This document shows, in pieces, positions 1 through 9,036 of a DNA stretch of 56,516 nucleotides. This stretch comes from Paenibacillus maysiensis. Its GTDB lineage: Bacteria > Bacillota > Bacilli > Paenibacillales > Paenibacillaceae. Position 1 is the first letter of the stretch. The number at the start of each line of letters is the position of its first letter. The position numbers were made by a program, and so were the translations under genes. The stretch spans positions 1 to 56,516 of the forward strand of contig NZ_ASRY01000304.1 in NCBI RefSeq assembly GCF_000520815.1, read 5' to 3'. The notes beneath the pieces were generated by a model. It was not told the origin of the DNA. It searched no databases and was given only the letters and a program-made list of their open reading frames with translations.

Positions 1-4
1 TGAT

Positions 5-592
5 TCATGCTTCATACCTCCGAAAACGTAGCGCTAAACCGGATATGAGGTCGATCACAAAATGACAAATGATCGGCGCCCACAGACTACCGGTCTGCAC
101 GTATATGTAACCCAAACCGTAACTGCTCAGAAAAACCCAGCCTGTCGGAATCCAATGCCGCAAATACCGGATATGAATGACCGCAAACAAGATACTTGTC
201 CAGTAAGGCCCAAAGCTGTACTGAATCGCCCCTCTGAACAATAGTTCTTCACAGATTGAAACGATGGCTGCTATACATACAATATGCCAGATCGGGCGGT
301 TTTGAAACAGCATCTGGTTAATGCCCCCGTCATCCATAGCATCCTCGGGCATCACCCGCGACAGGAGCAGGTCCACCAGCAGCATAGCCGCAGCCAGTCC
401 CAACCCCCACCATAAAACATGTAAACTGTTCGGCCACGCAAACAGTTCCAGCACATTTCTTTTCTGAAAAATAATCCAGATGGCGCCGACCAACAGGGTC
501 AGCCCCTGGGTTAGATACAAATTGTAAAGCAGCAAGCGGTCATTCAATTCATGAATTTGCGCTCTTTTCCATTTCACTTTAAGCTTTTTCAT
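5..592 (-). CDS. CPBP family intramembrane metalloprotease
   Basis: A 195-residue polytopic membrane protein with hydrophobic segments near residues 25-45, 58-78, 100-125 and 150-190. The CPBP (CAAX protease and bacteriocin-processing, Abi) motifs are visible: EELLFRG near residue 116, a FAVIHI segment and a late HFVID motif, which supply the metal-binding Glu/His residues of the Rce1-like fold. It probably cleaves a membrane or prenylated substrate, but the sequence does not show which. The ATG start has AGAGGA upstream. It stands alone, divergent from serA. The family call is firm; the role is unknown. Confidence 0.85.
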   Translation of the reverse strand: MKKLKVKWKRAQIHELNDRLLLYNLYLTQGLTLLVGAIWIIFQKRNVLELFAWPNSLHVLWWGLGLAAAMLLVDLLLSRVMPEDAMDDGGINQMLFQNRPIWHIVCIAAIVSICEELLFRGAIQYSFGPYWTSILFAVIHIRYLRHWIPTGWVFLSSYGLGYIYVQTGSLWAPIICHFVIDLISGLALRFRRYEA

Positions 593-729
593 AGTTAGTT
601 AGTCCTCTGCATAGTCTTCTTAAGCATCATAGCCAAAAAGTCGGACGGATTCAAGAAGACTTAAATCTTAATTTTCCGCATTCTGTAGCTATGTATCTAG
701 CCTGGTGTCCACACCTGTTACTTGTCCTA

Positions 730-759
730 TTGACATGTCCATGTAAGCCATGATACATT
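730..759 (+). promoter_or_regulatory. Putative sigma-A promoter of the serA T-box leader
   Basis: A perfect TTGACA at 730-735 is followed after 17-18 bases by ATACAT/TACATT (753-759). It lies just upstream of the T-box leader and on the same strand, so it is the natural start for the serA transcript. The -10 is weak compared with the -35. Confidence 0.6.
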
Positions 760-769
760 ATGAAAAAAT

Positions 770-1062
770 TATTAGCGACAACAACAATGATGGAGAAAAG
801 GTATTGATTTCGTCCTCAGAGAGCCGGTGCTTGGGTGGAAGCCGGTGGCGAAGTAGCTACTTTCAGCGCTCCTGAGTTATTGCACCGAAGCCTTGGGATG
901 ATATCCCGGCATTAGATGCAATCGGCAGAAAACCGTTATCCTTTCGGTCATATTTATGACCGCTGAAGGCAGTCCGTTGCGAAACGGCTGCGAATTAGGG
1001 TGGTACCACGATAAACTCTCGTCCCTTACTATGGAGATAGTATGTGATTCGGGAGTTTTTTT
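770..1062 (+). promoter_or_regulatory. T-box leader (serine type) controlling serA
   Basis: The conserved T-box sequence AGGGTGGTACCACG is at 997-1010. It is followed by an intrinsic terminator (arms near 1014-1021 and 1050-1057, then seven T). Upstream is a Stem I-like region containing AGAGAG near 818 and the segment CAGCGCTCCTGAG at 864-876. That segment holds both AGC and TCC, which are serine codons. AGC (865-867) fits best as specifier because a purine follows it. Uncharged tRNA-Ser would bind and stabilise the antiterminator, so serine starvation would raise serA expression. Another 230 bases separate the terminator from the serA start, and nothing recognisable is seen there. Confidence 0.9.
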
Positions 1063-1292
1063 GATGCCCGGAAACCGCCAAGCGGTTCTGCATATGACCT
1101 TTTTAACCGTCAGTTTGGTGCATAATGCTATTTGATTCCTTTTCTGCGTCAATGCGTTATCACGTTAGTGCTGTCCGCGATCTTCTGTTTTTTCAGAAGC
1201 ATTTCAAGTTTTTCCACGTTCTTTATGGAATGTATTTCAGTTTGAAGTACATCCTGTCCATAAAAGAAGTTAACTTTGAGGAGGAAACCAAA

Positions 1293-2885
1293 ATGTTTAA
1301 AGTGTTAGTATCCGATCCGATCAGCGACCTGGGCATCCAGCAACTGATGGATGCAGACGATGTCACGGTGGACAAGAACACAGGTCTCAGCGAGGACGAA
1401 TTGGTTCAAATTATTGGTGACTATGATGCACTGCTCGTTCGTAGCCAAACCCGGGTAACCGAACGTATCATGACAGCAGGTAAGAACCTCAAGGTTGTCG
1501 GACGTGCCGGTGTCGGAGTGGATAACATCGACCTGGAAGCAGCAACACAACGCGGAATTATCGTCATTAACGCCCCTGACGGCAACACAATTACGACATG
1601 TGAGCATACTTTTGCCATGATGATGGCTCTAGCGCGTCATATTCCACAGGCGTATGCTAAAACCATCGGCGGTACATGGGATCGTAAAACGTTCCTCGGT
1701 GTTGAGCTTCGTAACAAAACGCTTGGCGTACTCGGTATGGGACGCATCGGCAGCGAGGTAGCCAAACGTGCCAAAGCCTTCGGCATGAGCATTCTCGGCT
1801 ATGATCCGTTTCTGACGGAAGAGCGCGCTGAGAAGTTGGGCATCAAGCTGGCAAGTGTGGACGAAATTATCCGCAACGCGGATTTCATGACAGTACACAC
1901 ACCATTAACACCGGAAACGAAGCATATGATTGCCCGTCCGCAGTTTGAAGTGATGAAAAAAGGGATGCGTATCATCAACTGTGCCCGCGGCGGCGTTGTC
2001 GATGAAATGGCTCTCGTTGAAGCCATTGATGAAGGCATCGTTGCCGGCGCAGCCTTTGACGTATTCGAATCGGAGCCGCCAGCACAGGATCACCCTTTCC
2101 TGAGCCATCCGAAAATTATCGTTACACCGCATCTGGGTGCATCCACAGTAGAGGCTCAGGAGAATGTAGCGATCGACGTATCCGAGCAGGTGCTGCACAT
2201 TTTGCGTGATGAGCCGTTCAAAAATGCGGTCAACATGCCTCCGGTGCCATCCAACGTGATGACGCAATTGCAGCCGTATTTCTCGCTTGGCGAGAAGCTG
2301 GGTAGCTTTGCCGCTCAAGTGACAAATCAGGCTGTATGTGAAATCCAGGTGGATTACGCAGGTGATCTGTCTTCTGTAGATACACAGCCGCTGACACGTT
2401 ATATTTTGAAAGGTGTGCTCAGTCGCCATCTGGGTAGCGATGTTAACATCGTAAACTCGGTTCACCTTGCCAAAACACGCGACATCCATCTTGTCGTGTC
2501 TCAGGCTCCGGCTACCAAGGGCTTTACCAACCTGATTACCGTCACGCTCAAAACGCAAAGCGGCGAGGAGCAACGTGTAGCGGGTACCCTACTCGCAGGC
2601 TACGGCGAACGTATCGTCCGGTTGAACCAGTTCCCGGTGGACGTGGCACCAGAAGCGCATTTCCTGCTCATCTCCCACAATGACAAACCCGGCATTATTG
2701 GCCGTGTCGGCACTCTGCTCGGGGAGAACGGCGTGAATATCGCCTCCATGCAGGTAGGACGTAAAATTGTCGGCGGTGAAGCCATCATGATTCTGACTGT
2801 TGATAAAGCCGTTCCTAAAGACGTGCTGGTCCAACTGGTTGGCTTGCCGGAACTGAATACTGCTCAAGAAGTGGTACTCGATTAA
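1293..2885 (+). CDS. serA: D-3-phosphoglycerate dehydrogenase SerA
   Basis: A 530-residue NAD-dependent enzyme that oxidises 3-phosphoglycerate to 3-phosphohydroxypyruvate, the first step of serine synthesis. The N-terminal substrate domain is followed by a Rossmann domain with the [18 protein letters not shown] nucleotide-binding loop near residue 145. The catalytic elements RGGVVDE and PHLGAST follow. An intervening allosteric substrate-binding region comes next, then a C-terminal ACT domain beginning near [14 protein letters not shown], typical of the long bacterial SerA type and used for serine feedback. The frame is open upstream to 1125, but GAGGAGG before the ATG at 1293 and family length fix the start. 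Expression is under the upstream T-box. Confidence 0.97.
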   Translation: MFKVLVSDPISDLGIQQLMDADDVTVDKNTGLSEDELVQIIGDYDALLVRSQTRVTERIMTAGKNLKVVGRAGVGVDNIDLEAATQRGIIVINAPDGNTITTCEHTFAMMMALARHIPQAYAKTIGGTWDRKTFLGVELRNKTLGVLGMGRIGSEVAKRAKAFGMSILGYDPFLTEERAEKLGIKLASVDEIIRNADFMTVHTPLTPETKHMIARPQFEVMKKGMRIINCARGGVVDEMALVEAIDEGIVAGAAFDVFESEPPAQDHPFLSHPKIIVTPHLGASTVEAQENVAIDVSEQVLHILRDEPFKNAVNMPPVPSNVMTQLQPYFSLGEKLGSFAAQVTNQAVCEIQVDYAGDLSSVDTQPLTRYILKGVLSRHLGSDVNIVNSVHLAKTRDIHLVVSQAPATKGFTNLITVTLKTQSGEEQRVAGTLLAGYGERIVRLNQFPVDVAPEAHFLLISHNDKPGIIGRVGTLLGENGVNIASMQVGRKIVGGEAIMILTVDKAVPKDVLVQLVGLPELNTAQEVVLD

Positions 2886-2933
2886 GCTGTCAGCAGTGCT
2901 GAATAATGTTAACAAGCTTTGCCTAATCAGAGA

Positions 2934-2962
2934 GGCGTCCGGCGAACCGGGCGTCTTTTTTT
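2934..2962 (+). terminator. Rho-independent terminator of serA
   Basis: A 9-bp stem (2935-2942 with 2947-2955, including two G-T pairs) around a CGAA loop, followed by seven T. It ends the serA transcript. Confidence 0.9.
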
Positions 2963-3114
2963 ATATATCCACGCCCCATATCCGTGACCAGCATTGGACC
3001 TACCTGTTCTGAGAAGCTGAATGTTCCACGTTGAACAAGATAAATGTTGATTTTTCAACAAAAAGCACCCTCTTCCGAGGATGCCTGCGAACCGGGGTAT
3101 ATTCTGCTGTTGGC

Positions 3115-4569
3115 TTATAAGCCCTGTTGCAGAGCCCGACTTTGTTTTTTGGAGATCGGCAGCAAAATAGTGAACTCTGTCCCTTCTCCCAATACGCTGG
3201 CAGCAGTGACAGAGCCTCCGTGAGCCTCCACAATATTTTTGACAATCGCAAGCCCCAGCCCGGTTCCTTTGTCCACGCCTCGCACTCTGGCCTTGTCTGC
3301 CTTGTAAAAGCGGTCAAAAATATAAGGCAGATCCTCGCTGGCAATGCCCACACCTTCATCCTTAATCCGAATGCGGATCAGCTGATGCCGTTCCCCCAAA
3401 ATCCGATCGGCACTAATGGTAACACTTTTTCCACCGGGCGTATGCCTGAACGCATTATCCAGCAAATTGGTCAGTACCTGTTCCAATCGGTCTTCATCTG
3501 CTTCGGACAGCAGTAAATGCTGGCCTTGCTCATGATAATCGAGCGTCAGCCCCTGTTCCTTTGAGCGCACCGTAAATTTACGATGAACACGCTCGATCAG
3601 TTCATTCACATCCACTTCCTGACGATGCATGTCTGTATGACCTGCCTCCATTCGAGCCAGATCAAGCAGATCCTTGACCAGCCTTCCCATACGCAACGAT
3701 TCATCATGGATGACGCGTACCAGTTCCTCGGATTCTTCCGGTGAGCCAGCCATTCCATCGAGCAAGGCCTCGCTGTAGCCCTGCATCATGGAAAGCGGTG
3801 TACGGATTTCATGGGATACATTGGCCACAAAATCGCTCCGCATCTTCTCCAGCTTGACTTCCTCCGTGATGTCTCTGAGCACAGCCACAGCGCCACGAAT
3901 TACATTATCTGTGTACAACGGTGCCATCTGCACCGACCAGGAGCCCTGTTTTACATGAATATAGTCTCCGACGTCCTCTCCCCTGTCCATAACGGTATGG
4001 AACAACGGCAGCAATGGCCCGGGTACAGACACTCCGAATTCCTCCTGGCCGCGCTCTTGCCACTCCAGATATTCCCATCTATCCAGCAGACTTTGCGCAG
4101 GCGGATTCGTCAAAATGATTTGTCCGCTTCTGTCGAAGGTCATTACAGCATCAGACATGCTTCTCAGCACGCTGGACAGATGATTCTTCTCCTCATTCAG
4201 ACTGCGGATCGTCGCCTCCAGCTCCGTAGACATATGATTGAAAGTTTTCGCCAGTTCGCCAATCTCGTCACTCGTTACCAGCGAAAGCCGCGTATCATAC
4301 CTTCCCTCACGGATCGCATTCGCCGCCTGAATCAACAGTTGCATAGGCTGCGTAATTTTAGTAAAAAGAAACAGAGCAAAAAAAGTCGTCAGTAAAAATC
4401 CGACAATGCATGTATAGGTGAACAAATGTTTGATCTCCGTTGATTCATAAGCCGCGAAATTCCTGTTGATGTACGGCAACAAAAAAAGTCCCAGAAAAAT
4501 AAGCACAGAGCCTACAAGACAAATGATGGTGATCCATAGCTTGCCTACCAGCGATCTCCAGAAGCTCAC
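3115..4569 (-). CDS. resE: Sensor histidine kinase ResE (shortened sensor)
   Basis: A 484-residue membrane kinase, partner of ResD. The order is TM1 (about 10-32), a loop of only about 17 residues, TM2 (about 50-68), a HAMP domain (about 70-120), a PAS domain (LRSMSDAVMTFDRSGQIILTN), the DHp phospho-acceptor box FVANVSHEIRTPL, and the ATPase domain with N, G1 (DEGVGI) and G2 (GTGLGLAIVK) boxes. Bacillus ResE has a large extracytoplasmic region between the two TMs that is absent here, so sensing probably relies on the membrane or PAS part. GTG start one base after the resD stop, so the pair is co-transcribed. ResDE controls respiration genes in Bacillus; the assignment rests on similarity and gene order. 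Confidence 0.85.
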   Translation of the reverse strand: MSFWRSLVGKLWITIICLVGSVLIFLGLFLLPYINRNFAAYESTEIKHLFTYTCIVGFLLTTFFALFLFTKITQPMQLLIQAANAIREGRYDTRLSLVTSDEIGELAKTFNHMSTELEATIRSLNEEKNHLSSVLRSMSDAVMTFDRSGQIILTNPPAQSLLDRWEYLEWQERGQEEFGVSVPGPLLPLFHTVMDRGEDVGDYIHVKQGSWSVQMAPLYTDNVIRGAVAVLRDITEEVKLEKMRSDFVANVSHEIRTPLSMMQGYSEALLDGMAGSPEESEELVRVIHDESLRMGRLVKDLLDLARMEAGHTDMHRQEVDVNELIERVHRKFTVRSKEQGLTLDYHEQGQHLLLSEADEDRLEQVLTNLLDNAFRHTPGGKSVTISADRILGERHQLIRIRIKDEGVGIASEDLPYIFDRFYKADKARVRGVDKGTGLGLAIVKNIVEAHGGSVTAASVLGEGTEFTILLPISKKQSRALQQGL

Positions 4570-4570
4570 G

Positions 4571-5287
4571 TTATTTTGGAACCTCCAGCTTGTAGCCGAC
4601 GCCCCAAACCGTCGTAATCATAGCGGCTGCCTCCGGCGATACTTTGTTCAGCTTTTCACGAAGCCGTTTGACATGCGTATCCACCGTGCGTAGATCACCA
4701 AAAAATTCATAATTCCATACATCTTTCAGCAGCTCTTCGCGCGAAAATACCTTGTCCGGCGATACAGCCAAATAATGCAGCAGCTCGTACTCTTTAGGAG
4801 TGAGACTGATTTCGATCCCACCTGCGCTTACGCGGTGAGCATCATGCTCAATAATAAGATTCGGAAAAACAATGCTGTTGCTCGGCACCGTCTCCTTGGT
4901 CAAAAAAGCAGTTTCCGACGAACGGCGCAAAATCGCCTTCACCCGATAAATCACCTCACGCGGGCTAAAGGGCTTGACCACATAATCATCGGCCCCGACT
5001 TCAAAGCCCTGTACGCGGTTCACTTCCTCACCTTTGGCAGTCAGCATGATCACAGGTGTAGCTTTGGTCTGACGCAGACGTGTGCAAACTTCAATTCCAT
5101 CCATGCCCGGTAACATCACATCGAGCAGAATAATACTGTAATCGCTTGCAGTCGCTTTTTGAAGTGCAATTTCGCCATCCTCAGCTTCATCAATTTCATA
5201 TCCTTCTTTTTCCAGGTACATCCGCAGAAGGCGGCGAATGCGTTCTTCATCATCTACAATTAATATGCGGTTGCTATGTTCTGACAT
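4571..5287 (-). CDS. resD: Response regulator ResD (OmpR/PhoB family)
   Basis: A 238-residue two-domain regulator. The receiver domain shows the acidic pair DDEE near residue 12, the phospho-acceptor Asp in LLDVMLPGMDG (about residue 57), a conserved Thr in MLTAKG and Lys in VKPFSPREV. The C-terminal winged helix carries LTPKEYELLHYLA and VDTHVKRLREKL. In Bacillus, ResD activates genes for anaerobic and aerobic respiration. Here it is followed directly by resE and preceded by rluB, whereas resABC (cytochrome c maturation) stand between these in B. subtilis. The start is supported by its position after a purine-rich AAGGGGCTGGG site. Confidence 0.92.
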   Translation of the reverse strand: MSEHSNRILIVDDEERIRRLLRMYLEKEGYEIDEAEDGEIALQKATASDYSIILLDVMLPGMDGIEVCTRLRQTKATPVIMLTAKGEEVNRVQGFEVGADDYVVKPFSPREVIYRVKAILRRSSETAFLTKETVPSNSIVFPNLIIEHDAHRVSAGGIEISLTPKEYELLHYLAVSPDKVFSREELLKDVWNYEFFGDLRTVDTHVKRLREKLNKVSPEAAAMITTVWGVGYKLEVPK

Positions 5288-5397
5288 ATTCCCAGCCCCT
5301 TCGCTAAAAAAAGCATTCTCTCTATTTTACTATTTTCCCGTGTCCGGTCAAACCTTACTCTGTTCATTCAGCTCTCTTTACACCAAAAAGGCCGGGG

Positions 5398-6156
5398 TTA
5401 TGACCCCCGTCCTGTCCGTTTCTTTTTCGTGTTGTCTGACTGTGCAAGTTGAATGAGACGGTTGATTTCGTCTTTGGTAAGGGGTCTCGTCAGACCACGC
5501 TTCAGGTTTTGCAGTAAAAGATCACCGAAGGCAATCCGTTTAAGCTTGATGACCGGATGGGAAATGGCCTCAAACATCCGTCTGACCTGACGGTTTCTGC
5601 CTTCATAAATGGTAATCTGGATCACAGACTCCTTGCCGTTCGGGTCCACATCCTTGTATTCTACCTCAGCGGGTGCGGTAATGCCATCCTCCAGCACGAT
5701 CCCTTTTTTCAGCTTGTCCAGCTCGGTTCCGTGTGGAACGCCTTTGACTGTCGCCACATACGTCTTGGGTACATGATGCTTCGGATGTGTGAGCAGATTG
5801 GCGAATTCGCCGTCATTAGTGAGCAACAACAGTCCTTCGGTATCGTAATCAAGACGACCTACTGGATATACGCGTTCCTTAACGCCTTTCAGATAGTCGG
5901 ACACGATTTTACGGCCCTCCGGATCGGAAGCACTCGTAATTACGCCTTTAGGCTTGTTCATCATTAAGTAGATTTTTTTTTCGGTTTTGATCGGTCTGCC
6001 CTTTACCGTAATTATATCCTGATCAGGGTCTGCCTTCGTTCCCAGCTCTGTTACGGTAACCCCGTTCACTTCCACGCTGCCCGCCTGAATAAGCTCCTCA
6101 CATTTACGTCGGGAAGCTACGCCAGCCTGAGCCAATATTTTCTGCAATCTTTCCAT
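5398..6156 (-). CDS. rluB: 23S rRNA pseudouridine synthase RluB
   Basis: A 252-residue RsuA/RluB-family enzyme converting specific uridines of 23S rRNA (helix 90 region) to pseudouridine. An N-terminal S4 RNA-binding domain (ERLQKILAQAGVASRRKCEE) is followed by the catalytic domain with the family motif GRLDYDTEGLLLLTNDG, which contains the catalytic Asp, and later YEGRNRQVRRM. It lies downstream of spmB with about 80 bases between, matching the spmA-spmB-rluB order of Bacillales. A basic C-terminus (KKKRTGRGS) is present. RBS AGGTGA lies about 10 bases before the ATG. Confidence 0.95.
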   Translation of the reverse strand: MERLQKILAQAGVASRRKCEELIQAGSVEVNGVTVTELGTKADPDQDIITVKGRPIKTEKKIYLMMNKPKGVITSASDPEGRKIVSDYLKGVKERVYPVGRLDYDTEGLLLLTNDGEFANLLTHPKHHVPKTYVATVKGVPHGTELDKLKKGIVLEDGITAPAEVEYKDVDPNGKESVIQITIYEGRNRQVRRMFEAISHPVIKLKRIAFGDLLLQNLKRGLTRPLTKDEINRLIQLAQSDNTKKKRTGRGS

Positions 6157-6234
6157 GTTCGCTAATTCACCTCATGCTAATGATACCCATCCATGAACAA
6201 AATCACAAGCCCCGTTCACAAATCAATACAGGAA

Positions 6235-6765
6235 TTAAAATACAAGCAGGCAAATCGCAATGGCTGCCACAAAACCGACCACGTCTGAAAACAGCCCCAC
6301 CTTCAAGGCATAACGTCCATTTCGAATACCTACCGCGCCAAAATATACAGTCAGCACATAGAGTGTCGTATCTGTGCTGCCCTGAATCGTCGAAGCAATA
6401 CGGCCGATCATGGAATCCGGACCATACGTGCGGATCAGATCCGTCGTAAACGCAAGCGAGCCGGTGCCCGTCAACGGGCGCAACAGTCCTAATGGCAGTA
6501 CCTCACCGGGTACGCCCCAGCTTTTGATCCAGGGCGTTACCCAGGATATCAAGTAATCCAGAGCGCCGGACGCTCGAAAAATGCTGATAGCCACCATCAT
6601 ACCTACGAGGTGAGGAATGATACTGATGGCCGTGGAGAAGCCGTCTTTGGCTCCATCCACAAAGGAATCGTAGACTGGTACCTTTTTGGCATAAGCATAT
6701 AAAGGAATAAAGGCAAGAATAACCGGAATGGCCCAAGTCGATACAAGGTTAATGAAATAAAGCAT
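6235..6765 (-). CDS. spmB: Spore maturation protein SpmB
   Basis: A 176-residue nucleoside-recognition (Gate) domain membrane protein with several hydrophobic segments and the conserved stretches FSTAISIIPHLVGMMVAISIF and GSLAFTTDLIRTYGPDS. With SpmA it is needed for proper dehydration of the spore core in Bacillus; the transported or sensed molecule is not established. It starts 7 bases after the spmA stop, in the dacB-spmA-spmB operon, which in B. subtilis is made in the mother cell under sigma-E. Confidence 0.95.
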   Translation of the reverse strand: MLYFINLVSTWAIPVILAFIPLYAYAKKVPVYDSFVDGAKDGFSTAISIIPHLVGMMVAISIFRASGALDYLISWVTPWIKSWGVPGEVLPLGLLRPLTGTGSLAFTTDLIRTYGPDSMIGRIASTIQGSTDTTLYVLTVYFGAVGIRNGRYALKVGLFSDVVGFVAAIAICLLVF

Positions 6766-6772
6766 GCCTCCC

Positions 6773-7525
6773 TCATCCTTTCCAAGTGGTGTCTCTGCCC
6801 TTGGCAGCCGTCATTCCTGATCGCGGAACGGCAGGTGAAGAAACGGACGGCGTAGCCGGAGAGGACGCAGAAAACGGTATGCCCTGTGGTGCCTGTGTTT
6901 TCTGTGGAGGCAATGATGATGTGGAAGGTGGACTGGCTGGAGGGCGACGCAGCTCCCGACTACGGTACCAGCGATCCGCCGCAATCGCGGCAAAGGTGGC
7001 TATCGCAGTCGCCACCAGCGTCGTGCCAACGATTTCGGTCGGATTGGCGGAATGGTAATTGAGCCGGATCGCGATCAGGGTGGTCGGAATAAGCGTAATG
7101 CTGGCCGTGTTCAACGCAAGCAGCGTACACATAGCGGGCGTAGCGGTCTGCTTGTCGGGATTGAGCGATTGCAGCTCTTGCATCGCCTTGATGCCCATGG
7201 GGGTCGCTGCATTTCCCAAGCCAAGCAGATTAGCGCTCATATTGGACAAGATATACCCCATAGCCGGATGATTACGCGGCACATCAGGAAACAGAAAAGC
7301 AACTAACGGAGCGAGCAGTTTAGATATTTTCTGCAAAAGCCCCCCATCTTCCGCCAGCTTCATCATGCCCATCCAGAACACAAGCACACTAATCAGTCCA
7401 AAGCATACCGTGACACCCGTAGCCGCCCCGTCAAATGCCGCCTTGGTCACCACTTCAATATTTCCCTGTGCGGCGGCAAACACAAATCCAATACAAATCA
7501 GGGCCACCCATATGAGATGAATCAA
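6773..7525 (-). CDS. spmA: Spore maturation protein SpmA with a proline/serine-rich tail
   Basis: A polytopic membrane protein of the same Gate family as SpmB. The core (about residues 1-190) is typical: FDGAATGVTVCFGLISVLVFWMG-like N-terminal part, then NLLGLGNAATPMGIKAM and LNTASITLIPTTLIAIR. SpmA is usually a little under 200 residues; here it is 250, because residues about 195-250 form a low-complexity tail rich in Pro, Ser, Ala and Thr. TTG start behind GGGAGGG. It works with SpmB and DacB in cortex maturation and core dehydration. Confidence 0.93.
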   Translation of the reverse strand: MIHLIWVALICIGFVFAAAQGNIEVVTKAAFDGAATGVTVCFGLISVLVFWMGMMKLAEDGGLLQKISKLLAPLVAFLFPDVPRNHPAMGYILSNMSANLLGLGNAATPMGIKAMQELQSLNPDKQTATPAMCTLLALNTASITLIPTTLIAIRLNYHSANPTEIVGTTLVATAIATFAAIAADRWYRSRELRRPPASPPSTSSLPPQKTQAPQGIPFSASSPATPSVSSPAVPRSGMTAAKGRDTTWKG

Positions 7526-7565
7526 GACCGATCCCTCCCTTTCACCGATGAATGTGACGCAATCC

Positions 7566-8828
7566 CTATGCTCTGAACAGATTTCTTAAAATATCGTTCC
7601 ATCCGCTCGCCCAGGTGCGCTCTTGGATGCCCCCGCTTGCAGGAGCTTGTGCCGTAGGAATTTCCTGTTGTGGCTGTACTGTGCTCCGGGCGGGCAGCTT
7701 GCTGCCTTTTTCATACACAGGAACGGAGCCAATAAGCTTACCCTCCAGCAGGAACTCGACACGTCCCCGCAAACCGAAGGATGCGTCGGCTCTGTTAGGC
7801 TTGGACTTTTTATACAGGACCAGTCTTTTGTGCAGCTGCACCTTCTCCCCATCATGCAAAGGATAGGCAAAGCTTGCGCCTGTAAGCAGCGGGTAACCAT
7901 CAATCGGCTGTTGATTGTCCGTAATCGGAATGAGCGGATAGTATCGGAAACCATAGTCAAGCATGCGGGCATGGTCATTCCAGTCGTCTCCGTCATTCAA
8001 GGTAACAGCAGCAAGCTGGCGACCGTCCCGTGTGGCTGAGCTGACCAGACAGCGAAACGCTTTTTTCGTAAAACCCGTTTTCACACCATCAGCTCCCTCA
8101 TAGAGCCTCAGCATCTTGTTCTTGTTATGCCATGAATAATCCCAAGATTCATTCGGATTGGGTGCTTTTTTCAACTCTGTTTTCACAATGCGGGCAAAGG
8201 TTGGATTATGCAGTGCATAAGCGGTAAGCCGGGCCATATCATTGGCAGAGGAATAGTGTCTCTCGGCATCCAGTCCGTGCGGATTAGCAAAGTGAGAATG
8301 GCTTAGTCCAAGCTGAACCGCCTTCTCATTCATCAAATGAACAAATCCTTCTTCCGTCCCTCCCACATGCTCCGCAATGGCGGAGGCCGCATCGTTACCG
8401 GAACGAAGCATCAAGCCGTACAGCATATTTTCCAGTGTCATTTGTTCACCCTTTTGGAGAAAAAGCGAGGAACCCTCTTTGGCATAAGCCGTCGGGCTCA
8501 CCTTTACCCGGTCCTGCAAGCGTCCATGTTCAATGGCTACGATCGCGGTCATGATTTTGGTTAGACTGGCGATGCGAAGCTCCCGGTCACCCTCGGCGGA
8601 ATATATGATTCTTCCTGATGTGACATCAATAAGAGAGGAAGCCTGAGCATGTGTAGTCAAAGCTGGTGGGACTTCCTCCTTCTTCACTGCTCCCCAAGCA
8701 GCCTGCGGACTCAGCATTGTGAGCGGCAATGTCAGAACGAGCAGCAGTGCCAGCAGCAAAACAAATGCGCGTATCTTGGGCAAAAGCTTGCCGTATCCCG
8801 CGTAGATTTTTGGCTTTCTTTTGAACAT
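7566..8828 (-). CDS. dacB: D-alanyl-D-alanine carboxypeptidase DacB (PBP5*-like)
   Basis: A 420-residue penicillin-binding serine peptidase that trims the terminal D-Ala from spore cortex peptidoglycan and so limits cross-linking. A signal anchor lies near residues 20-45. The active-site motifs are S88-L-T-K91, SGND and KTG (in VKTGFTKKA). The C-terminal beta domain follows, ending with an amphipathic helix (WNDILRNLFRA) that would attach to the membrane. An upstream in-frame ATG exists at 8864, but GGAGGA before 8828 marks the better start. It heads the dacB-spmA-spmB block. Confidence 0.93.
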   Translation of the reverse strand: MFKRKPKIYAGYGKLLPKIRAFVLLLALLLVLTLPLTMLSPQAAWGAVKKEEVPPALTTHAQASSLIDVTSGRIIYSAEGDRELRIASLTKIMTAIVAIEHGRLQDRVKVSPTAYAKEGSSLFLQKGEQMTLENMLYGLMLRSGNDAASAIAEHVGGTEEGFVHLMNEKAVQLGLSHSHFANPHGLDAERHYSSANDMARLTAYALHNPTFARIVKTELKKAPNPNESWDYSWHNKNKMLRLYEGADGVKTGFTKKAFRCLVSSATRDGRQLAAVTLNDGDDWNDHARMLDYGFRYYPLIPITDNQQPIDGYPLLTGASFAYPLHDGEKVQLHKRLVLYKKSKPNRADASFGLRGRVEFLLEGKLIGSVPVYEKGSKLPARSTVQPQQEIPTAQAPASGGIQERTWASGWNDILRNLFRA

Positions 8829-8882
8829 TTGGATTCCTCCGGTTTTGAGCAAGTCTTGTACCATTCTATGTCCAAGCTGTTC

Positions 8883-8912
8883 AAAGTATGTCCACCTTTA
8901 TAGCAGAAAATC
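8883..8912 (-). promoter_or_regulatory. Candidate sigma-E promoter of dacB-spmAB
   Basis: On the minus strand a CATACTTT -10 (8883-8890) matches the sigma-E consensus CATACAHT at 7 of 8 positions. Fifteen bases upstream is GATTTTC (8906-8912), a weak match to KMATATT. The place and gene fit the mother-cell sigma-E control known for dacB in B. subtilis, but the -35 is poor. Confidence 0.4.
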
Positions 8913-9036
8913 CCTCTAGGGATATGGTGTATCGTCCCTCTTTTCCGCATACTTTTTGGAGTAAACTAGGCAACTTGCACTCCTGCTTACATATATATAA
9001 TAGTTACTAAACATGATGAATGAATGGAGGTACTAC

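Noticed and set aside
613..661. Inverted repeat AGTCTTCTT...AAGAAGACT with a 31-base loop between the CPBP gene and serA
   Set aside because: Short arms, large loop, no T-run; it may arise by chance in AT-rich DNA.
1125..1292. An N-terminal extension of SerA of 56 residues
   Set aside because: No ribosome site at 1125; the strong GAGGAGG and the family N-terminus place the start at 1293.
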